Below, in pieces: positions 7,141-12,582 of a stretch of DNA of 15,146 bases. This DNA comes from Bacteroidales bacterium (GTDB lineage Bacteria > Bacteroidota > Bacteroidia > Bacteroidales > UBA4417). Numbering within the stretch: the stretch's first letter is position 1; each line of letters begins with the position of its first letter. Made by a program: the position numbers and the translations under genes. The notes beneath the pieces are model-generated. The model saw only the letters and a program-made list of their open reading frames with translations, did no database searches and was not told the origin of the DNA. The stretch lies in assembly GCA_016707705.1 (NCBI GenBank), contig JADJHD010000046.1, forward strand, positions 1-15,146, read 5' to 3'.

Positions 7141-8361
7141 TTATTCCTGCCTGATTGAATATGCAATCATTGCATCACCATGTCTCAGGTACAGGACTCC
7201 GTTAAAGATGGTTGGTATGGTAAAGAACTCTTTGGTTCCGACTGGCATTTTGAAGGAACTTACGAGTTCCATCTTACCATTGTCAGTTCTGACAAGTCCC
7301 ATATTCCCCTTCTCAGTGTAACAATATAGCATACTCTCTGCTTCGATGATGGCACCCTTGTCGAATTTCAGGGAATCATAAATTGCTCCGGTGCTGCAAT
7401 CAACACTGCAATAGCGTCTGGGTCTGTATTGTGAGGTGTAGAGGTAATTTCCCAGTTTTACAAAGCCACCATGTACATCTGAAACCTTGGGGTTCTGCCA
7501 AAGCTCCCGGATGCTTTTCCCATCAGAGGCAATCTCATATTTAACAGATCCGCTTCCACTGCCGTTTACTGTATAAAGGTAACCGTCAGCAAAAAGTGGG
7601 GTACATGCTTGAATATCACGATCCTGTGATTGAGGAACTGACCAGAGAAGTTCACCGGAATCTGCATTGAGGCCAATCAGATTATGTATGGTGAAGGTAA
7701 CCAATATATCGCCCGATGAATGATGGATAAGGATTGGAGAACTGTATGCAGTAGAATCGCCCAATCCTTTTGATTTCCAGATCAGGTTCCCGGTGTACCT
7801 GTCGAGTGCAACAATATTGGTATCAGTACCACCGGGTGCGCAGTAAACCTTGTTTCCATCAACAAGCAAACCTTCCGAATATCCAAACCTTACATTGATA
7901 CCATGGAAATCAGTTATCAGATCGCGGGTCCAGACTTCAGTTCCGGAGGTGGCATCAAGGCAGCTGACCTTCCCCATTGAGGAGCAGATATAGAGCTTAT
8001 TGTCCACCAGGGTAGGAGTGGAGCGGGATCCGGTGAAATTTTCCATCCATTCCCGTCCGGTTTCCTTTTTCCAAAGGAACTTGCCCTGAGTATCAAAAAC
8101 GCTGAGATAACCTATACTGTCAATTTCTCCGGTTACATAGATTTTATTGCCGGCAACAATCGGAGAACTATAGCCATTGCCGATTCCCTCTACCTGCCAG
8201 ATTTTTGCGGGACCGTCAGCAGGCCATACTTTCAGTAGATTGGTTTCAGGGTAATGGCCATCACGTTGTGGTCCCCTGAACTGGGAAATTGTTTGAGCCT
8301 GAATGCCTGAATACAAAAAGAGGATTAAAACAAACGGAAGAATTGAACGGATAGGAGTCAT
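7141..8361 (-). CDS. Exported PQQ-like beta-propeller protein (paralogue 4 of the tandem array)
   Basis: This 406-residue secreted protein has a Sec signal peptide of about 22 residues (MTPIRS, hydrophobic core, then IQA before Gln23). The mature protein opens with the array signature QFRGPQRDG...LLKVWPADGP. Blades typical of PQQ_2/BamB-like propellers follow, including CLDATSGTEVW, LDRYTGNLIWK and LNADSGELLW. Array-wide motifs are present: SRSTPT before a blade, S-P-I-L-I in the middle, and YLRHGDAMIAYSI at the C-terminus. It is closest to the adjacent upstream copy (8377-9615). By hand alignment, 28 of the first 49 mature residues are identical, so the two look like a relatively recent tandem duplication. 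Only 15 bases separate them. The name PQQ-like refers to the fold; the much longer quinoprotein dehydrogenases carry catalytic residues I do not see here. It may be a binding or scaffold propeller in the periplasm. Confidence 0.87.
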   Translation of the reverse strand: MTPIRSILPFVLILFLYSGIQAQTISQFRGPQRDGHYPETNLLKVWPADGPAKIWQVEGIGNGYSSPIVAGNKIYVTGEIDSIGYLSVFDTQGKFLWKKETGREWMENFTGSRSTPTLVDNKLYICSSMGKVSCLDATSGTEVWTRDLITDFHGINVRFGYSEGLLVDGNKVYCAPGGTDTNIVALDRYTGNLIWKSKGLGDSTAYSSPILIHHSSGDILVTFTIHNLIGLNADSGELLWSVPQSQDRDIQACTPLFADGYLYTVNGSGSGSVKYEIASDGKSIRELWQNPKVSDVHGGFVKLGNYLYTSQYRPRRYCSVDCSTGAIYDSLKFDKGAIIEAESMLYCYTEKGNMGLVRTDNGKMELVSSFKMPVGTKEFFTIPTIFNGVLYLRHGDAMIAYSIRQE

Positions 8362-8376
8362 AATGGCGAAGCTTTA

Positions 8377-9615
8377 TTATTGTTGCTGAATAGAATAGGC
8401 AATCAATGATTTTCCATGGCGAATATACAATATTCCATTTTCAATCACCGGCAGCGAAAAATGCTCTTTTGTCCCATGAGCCACCTTCATAGAACTGATT
8501 ACCTCCATTTTTTCAGCAGGCTTAATCAGTTTCACTTCCCCTCTCTGGTTGTAATAATATAGCAGATCATCAGCCCAGGAGATAACACCACACCCAACCT
8601 TTAATGAATCTAAAATCTGACCATTATTATTATTCAGGATTAATAAACTCTTTCTTGAATCACTGGCTGTATATATTTTATCACCAAGAATGATGAATCC
8701 TCCCATATAATTGTCGATGACTGGATTTCGCCAAACTTGAGAAATTGTTTTACCATCTTCAGATAGTCTTAGTTTAACCGCACCATTTCCATCGCCTGCA
8801 ATGTAATAGATGTAGCCATCCTTGTAATAGGCAGAATTGCTGTGTGTGTCCCCGATGCCGATTTTTCTTTCTTCAGGAGCCGTGTTTATCTGTTCGTGTG
8901 ACCAGAGCAGTTCTCCGTTTGACGCATCTATCCCTAGCATATGATAGGCCGTAAACGTAATAATAATTTTACGGGCTGGAAGTTGAATAAGGATTGGGGA
9001 GTTGTATCCGGGAATTTCGCCTTTGCCCTTGCAAATCCATTCAATGGAGCCGGAAATCCTGTTCAGGGCAACCACATTTGTATCCATTCCTCCCGGTACA
9101 ATGATTACCTTATCATCCACCAGCAATGGCGATTCTGCATGTCCATGATAGGTATACCGACCATGAAGCAACTTACGCATGCTCACTGACCAGGATTTGC
9201 TGCCATCCTTTAGGTTGAAACAGCTTAAATTACCCATTCCTGAGGTTACGTAAACCAAATCCCCTACGACGGTTGGGGTAGATCTTGAACCGGGAAAGGT
9301 GTAAATCCACTCCCTGCCATAGGGGACTTTCCAATTTAGCTTACCGATCAAATCCAGGCAATAGAGGAAACCTGTGCTATCAGCCTCCCCATTGATCAGT
9401 ATTTGAGAGCCTGCAATTACCGGAGAACCATAGCCGTTTCCAACTGAATCATTTTTCCAGATAATTTTTAAGCCATCAGCAGGCCATTGTTTCAACAGAT
9501 TTTTCGATTGAAAGTAGCCATCCCTGTTTGCTCCCCTGAATTGGTTGACGGTTTGAGAGAAACAGATCATCGAACTCAATGTGCTTATAAGCAGTATTGT
9601 AATAAATTGTTTCAT
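8377..9615 (-). CDS. Exported PQQ-like beta-propeller protein (paralogue 3 of the tandem array)
   Basis: The 412-residue product has a Sec signal peptide of about 20 residues (MKQFITILL..., probable cleavage before Gln21). The mature start QTVNQFRGANRDG is the array signature, with RGA in place of RGP. Propeller blades include CLDLIGKLNWK, CFNLKDGSKSW, LNRISGSIEW and IDASNGELLW. The shared SRSTPT, SPILI and C-terminal YIRHGKSLIAYSI motifs are all present. A Cys at residue 18 does not sit in a convincing lipobox (S-M-I-C), so I call a normal signal peptide. The gene follows the longest gap in the operon (202 bases), which contains an inverted repeat but no clear promoter, and precedes its closest paralogue by 15 bases. 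An exported, probably periplasmic, propeller is well supported; its ligand is unknown. Confidence 0.86.
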   Translation of the reverse strand: MKQFITILLISTLSSMICFSQTVNQFRGANRDGYFQSKNLLKQWPADGLKIIWKNDSVGNGYGSPVIAGSQILINGEADSTGFLYCLDLIGKLNWKVPYGREWIYTFPGSRSTPTVVGDLVYVTSGMGNLSCFNLKDGSKSWSVSMRKLLHGRYTYHGHAESPLLVDDKVIIVPGGMDTNVVALNRISGSIEWICKGKGEIPGYNSPILIQLPARKIIITFTAYHMLGIDASNGELLWSHEQINTAPEERKIGIGDTHSNSAYYKDGYIYYIAGDGNGAVKLRLSEDGKTISQVWRNPVIDNYMGGFIILGDKIYTASDSRKSLLILNNNNGQILDSLKVGCGVISWADDLLYYYNQRGEVKLIKPAEKMEVISSMKVAHGTKEHFSLPVIENGILYIRHGKSLIAYSIQQQ

Positions 9616-9817
9616 GGCCTCTGTGTAAGTTCAAAATGTTGGACAAATGCTGATTATGAACTACTTAATATTGAATGTATGAATACTTATCATCGCTGAA
9701 CATGAGATGATTACAGGGTAAAAATACGAGGATGGAACATTAGATTAATGACAGATAGGTGATCTGTCAAAAACAATCGTTCAATCAGCCTAAAAAGAGG
9801 TTAAGTCAGGAAAAAGA
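9616..9817. other. 202-base intergenic gap with an inverted repeat, longest in the operon
   Basis: This A/T-rich stretch separates propeller paralogues 2 and 3 and contains no open frame I would call. At 9750-9768 it holds a perfect 7-bp inverted repeat (GACAGAT and ATCTGTC around five bases). On the minus strand the T-run precedes the hairpin rather than following it, so it is not a terminator for the operon. A TATTTTTA sequence resembles the -7 consensus with one mismatch, so a secondary promoter is possible but unsupported. Confidence 0.5.
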
Positions 9818-11080
9818 TTATTGGTTACGGATATCAAATGCCATTAGCACTTCTCCTCTCCTAATCAGCAGAAGTCCATTGTAAATGCTTGGATGTGACC
9901 AAGCCGGGCCATTTCCCAATGTGGTTTTGCAGGAGGATACTATATCGAGTTTTGCGGGATCCGGATTTACCAAAGCTATATTGGCGCTCTTTTCCTCAAA
10001 ACAATAAAAATGATTGTCCGCTTCTATGATTGCACCTTTTGTAAACCATTTGGTTTCAAAGCCCTTAGAGCCGGTTTTCCAGTCGATGGAACACCAGTTT
10101 CCCTTTGAATTATCCAACCAGTTGGAACCATAAATGAAGCCATTATGAAGAATTACACCTCCCATATGACAGTCGAGGAGTTCATCTGTCCAAAGCAATT
10201 CGACAAATGAAGCATCCTCCGCTATCCTGAATTTGGCTCCTGCATGATTATAACCTCCGGTAATGTATATTTCTCCATCTTTGAATAAAGGAGTAATTGT
10301 GTTTGTCTTGGGTGCACCCGGCCAAATCTCAAGGCTCTTATCTGCTTTCAGATTCCCGTAATTGTACGAAAAGAGAATTTTGCCGTTTGTCTCATCAACA
10401 CCAATTAAATAGCTGTTTATCAAGGTGATGATTATCTTCTTTTGAGCCCATTCAATCATAATGGGAGAAACATATGCAGAGGTGTCATTCAGGCTCTCAC
10501 TCATCCATACCGTTTCTCCGTTTGATTTATTCAGAGCTACCATAGTAGTTGTTGGTCCGGCAGGAGTGTAGATAACTTTGTCACCTGAAACAAGCAATGA
10601 TTCACATACTCCCCAATCGCCGAAGCAACCGTTGAATTTCTTCCGGGCATCGAAACTCCAGTTGATTTTTCCACTTTCAGCTTCTACACAGGCTATGGTT
10701 CCATTGCCACTGATAACATATACTTTACCATTTTCAACCGTTGGGGTGCATCTTGATTCAGGAAATGATTCAGTCCAGGCTGGGCCAAAAGGTATCTGCC
10801 ATACAGTTTCCCCCTTATCATTAATTGCAGTGAGATAATCCTGAGTTCCCTTCAAACCTGTGGTATAGAAATATTTGCCATCCCAAACAGCAGATGAATA
10901 GCCTTTGCCAAGACCAATTGTGTTCCATGCGACAACAGGTCCAGTTGCAGGCCATGCCTGAAGTAGATTCTTGTCGGGATACTGTCCGGTTCTTGAAGGT
11001 CCCCTCCATTGAGCGTTTATCTGAGCATTTAGCGACATGAATGTTAAGGCAAGGATGATCAGCAAGAAATATCTTGTCAT
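9818..11080 (-). CDS. Exported PQQ-like beta-propeller protein (paralogue 2 of the tandem array)
   Basis: This 420-residue protein is the longest exported copy. It has a Sec signal peptide of about 19 residues (MTRYFLLIIL..., cleavage after LNA) and a mature start with the AQWRGPSRTGQYP signature, followed by LLQAWPATGP. Blade motifs include CVEAESGKINW, LNKSNGETVW and VDETNGKILF. The array motifs appear with changes: SRCTPT instead of SRSTPT, SPIMI, and C-terminal LIRRGEVLMAFDI in place of the RHG form. Extra length falls mainly in a segment around residues 240-260 (NLKADKSLEIWPGAP), absent from the shorter copies. It lies 80 bases downstream of the first paralogue, with an inverted repeat in the gap. 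The divergence from its neighbours suggests an older duplication with a separate ligand or partner. No enzymatic residues are recognisable. Confidence 0.86.
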   Translation of the reverse strand: MTRYFLLIILALTFMSLNAQINAQWRGPSRTGQYPDKNLLQAWPATGPVVAWNTIGLGKGYSSAVWDGKYFYTTGLKGTQDYLTAINDKGETVWQIPFGPAWTESFPESRCTPTVENGKVYVISGNGTIACVEAESGKINWSFDARKKFNGCFGDWGVCESLLVSGDKVIYTPAGPTTTMVALNKSNGETVWMSESLNDTSAYVSPIMIEWAQKKIIITLINSYLIGVDETNGKILFSYNYGNLKADKSLEIWPGAPKTNTITPLFKDGEIYITGGYNHAGAKFRIAEDASFVELLWTDELLDCHMGGVILHNGFIYGSNWLDNSKGNWCSIDWKTGSKGFETKWFTKGAIIEADNHFYCFEEKSANIALVNPDPAKLDIVSSCKTTLGNGPAWSHPSIYNGLLLIRRGEVLMAFDIRNQ

Positions 11081-11123
11081 AGTTTATTGCTTATGAAGGA
11101 TTAGCTTTATATAAGTCGGGCAA

Positions 11124-11143
11124 TTCTGGATCTCAGTCCAGAA
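11124..11143. repeat. Inverted repeat in the gap between propeller paralogues 1 and 2
   Basis: TTCTGGA and TCCAGAA form a perfect 7-bp inverted repeat around a six-base spacer, within the 80-base gap between two propeller genes. On the transcribed strand no T-run follows it, so it is not an intrinsic terminator. It could be an mRNA processing or stabilising hairpin, or chance. Confidence 0.5.
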
Positions 11144-11160
11144 ATTAAGTCGCCTGCGAT

Positions 11161-12381
11161 TTACGGAGTTTTGATGTCATACACCATCATGGAATTTCCA
11201 TGCCTTAGATAGAGTTTGCCATCCTTGATCACAGGATATGCCCAATGCTGGGCCGCACCATATGGTACTTTAAAAGAACTTACTTTTTTGATGCCGGCGG
11301 TTGTGGGCTGCAACAGAAATACTTCACCTGCTTCATCATAGGCATAAATCATATCGTCAGCGGAAACTGCTATTCCACCCTTCTGATTAAGTTTCTCCGT
11401 TGCAACGGTTTGTCCGGACTTCCAATCAACGATGTGAAATCCCTTGTTCCTGTCGCCAAAGCCATAGATACGCCCATTCAGCAGCAGAGCACCCCCGGTT
11501 TTCGGGTCCAGTGTACTGTTTGACCATGTCTTGCTTACCTGGCTGCCATCAGGGGAGAGTTTGAGCATTATACCACCTGTTCCGTATCCTGTGACAACAT
11601 AGAGAAATCCATTTTCATAGATAGGAGTATTTGGATGAACGGCATATTGGTTAATAAATTCCTGTCGCCATAGCTTTTTGCCTGTTTCTGCATCTATTCC
11701 AAGAATAGACTGTTCTGTAATAGTTACCAAAAGTTTTCTGTCCTTTAGCTTTAACAGCAGGGGAGAGGTGTAGGAGCTTTTTTCACCATTTCCGGGGCAA
11801 CTCCAGATTAGCTTTCCATTATCCTTATCCAATGCAATAACATTGTTCTTCGGACCACCAACAGTGCAAAACAGCTTATTACCATCAATCAGCAGGTTTT
11901 CAGTAATTCCCCATGTAATATTCTGGGCACCATAAGTAGCTGCAATGTCAACACTCCAGATAATATTTCCCCTGAGGCCACCAAAACAAACGAGTTTTCC
12001 AAACGGACTCAGCATATAGACCTTGCCGTCGTAAAACAGAGGTGTACTTCTTGCACCGTTCCAGCTTTCAGTCCATTCTTCACCGTACGTCATTTTCCAT
12101 TCAAGTTTTCCGGCTGGAGTAAGGCAGAAAACATAGCCCTTTCCGTTTATTGTTCCGGCAGTATAGATATGCTCCTTTGTAACCACTACTGATGCAAAAC
12201 CTTCTCCCAATTCATCAAAATGCCAAAGTAATTTCGGACCTTGAACCGGCCATGATTTAAGCAGACCGGATTCAGGATACACGCCATTTCTTTCAGGACC
12301 TCTCCATTGGGAGACTTCCTGAGCATAGAGATTTAAGAAGAGAATTGTGAGTGCAATTGAAAGGAAGAATCTGATTTTCAT
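11161..12381 (-). CDS. Exported PQQ-like beta-propeller protein (paralogue 1, first gene of the operon)
   Basis: This 406-residue product has a Sec signal peptide of about 20 residues (MKIRFFLSIALTILFL, cleavage after LYA, mature Gln21). The array signature follows at once (QWRGPERNGVYPE, then LLKSWPVQGP). Blades include CLTPAGKLEWK, CFGGLRGNIIW, LDKDNGKLIW and IDAETGKKLW. The SRSTP motif is ARSTP here, the mid motif is SPLLL, and the C-terminus has YLRHGNSMMVYDI. It is the first gene after the terminator of the GEVED-protein unit. A possible Bacteroidota -7 element lies about 24 bases upstream, so this is the likely operon head. The repeated opening motif in all copies suggests a conserved Velcro closure or partner surface of the propeller. 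The fold and export are confident; the biochemical role is unknown. Confidence 0.87.
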   Translation of the reverse strand: MKIRFFLSIALTILFLNLYAQEVSQWRGPERNGVYPESGLLKSWPVQGPKLLWHFDELGEGFASVVVTKEHIYTAGTINGKGYVFCLTPAGKLEWKMTYGEEWTESWNGARSTPLFYDGKVYMLSPFGKLVCFGGLRGNIIWSVDIAATYGAQNITWGITENLLIDGNKLFCTVGGPKNNVIALDKDNGKLIWSCPGNGEKSSYTSPLLLKLKDRKLLVTITEQSILGIDAETGKKLWRQEFINQYAVHPNTPIYENGFLYVVTGYGTGGIMLKLSPDGSQVSKTWSNSTLDPKTGGALLLNGRIYGFGDRNKGFHIVDWKSGQTVATEKLNQKGGIAVSADDMIYAYDEAGEVFLLQPTTAGIKKVSSFKVPYGAAQHWAYPVIKDGKLYLRHGNSMMVYDIKTP

Positions 12382-12404
12382 AATTGGAGGTTGAAATGGA
12401 GACT

Positions 12405-12412
12405 CAAAAATA
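12405..12412 (-). promoter_or_regulatory. Possible Bacteroidota -7 promoter element of the propeller/redox operon
   Basis: The minus strand reads TATTTTTG here, matching the Bacteroidota -7 consensus TAnnTTTG. It lies 23 bases before the first ATG (12381) and after the terminator of the upstream gene, where an operon promoter would be expected. A TTTTG upstream could be the -33 box, but its spacing (about 26 bases) is longer than usual. The 5' leader would be very short. The evidence is suggestive only. Confidence 0.35.
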
Positions 12413-12503
12413 CATCATAGATATATACGTAGCGCTTTCAAAATTGATTGTATTCGAAAATGAAGATCATGACTGTTAATTTGTAACCAATCTTTATTAA
12501 AAA

Positions 12504-12530
12504 TGCCCGGGATGAATGACACCCCGGGCA
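12504..12530 (-). terminator. Intrinsic terminator of the GEVED-protein gene
   Basis: A perfect 8-bp GC-rich stem (TGCCCGGG with CCCGGGCA) encloses an 11-base spacer that can pair two more bases past one mismatch. On the minus strand the stem is followed directly by TTTTT (12503-12499) and further A/T. It lies 52 bases after the stop codon at 12583. The orientation ends minus-strand transcripts coming from the GEVED gene and separates that gene from the propeller/redox operon. Confidence 0.85.
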
Positions 12531-12582
12531 AAGTTGTATTTAATTATGAAAACGTATTTTCTTCTTTTAGAAATTACTTTAA

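Noticed and set aside
9550..9615. Lipoprotein signal in propeller paralogue 3 (Cys18)
   Set aside because: The residues before the cysteine (S-M-I) do not form a convincing lipobox, and a normal cleavage before Gln21 matches the other paralogues.
5621..12381. Reading the propellers as true PQQ-dependent alcohol or glucose dehydrogenases
   Set aside because: They are much shorter than the usual roughly 600 residues, lack a vicinal C-C disulfide and recognisable catalytic residues, and match the BamB-like PQQ_2 fold only.
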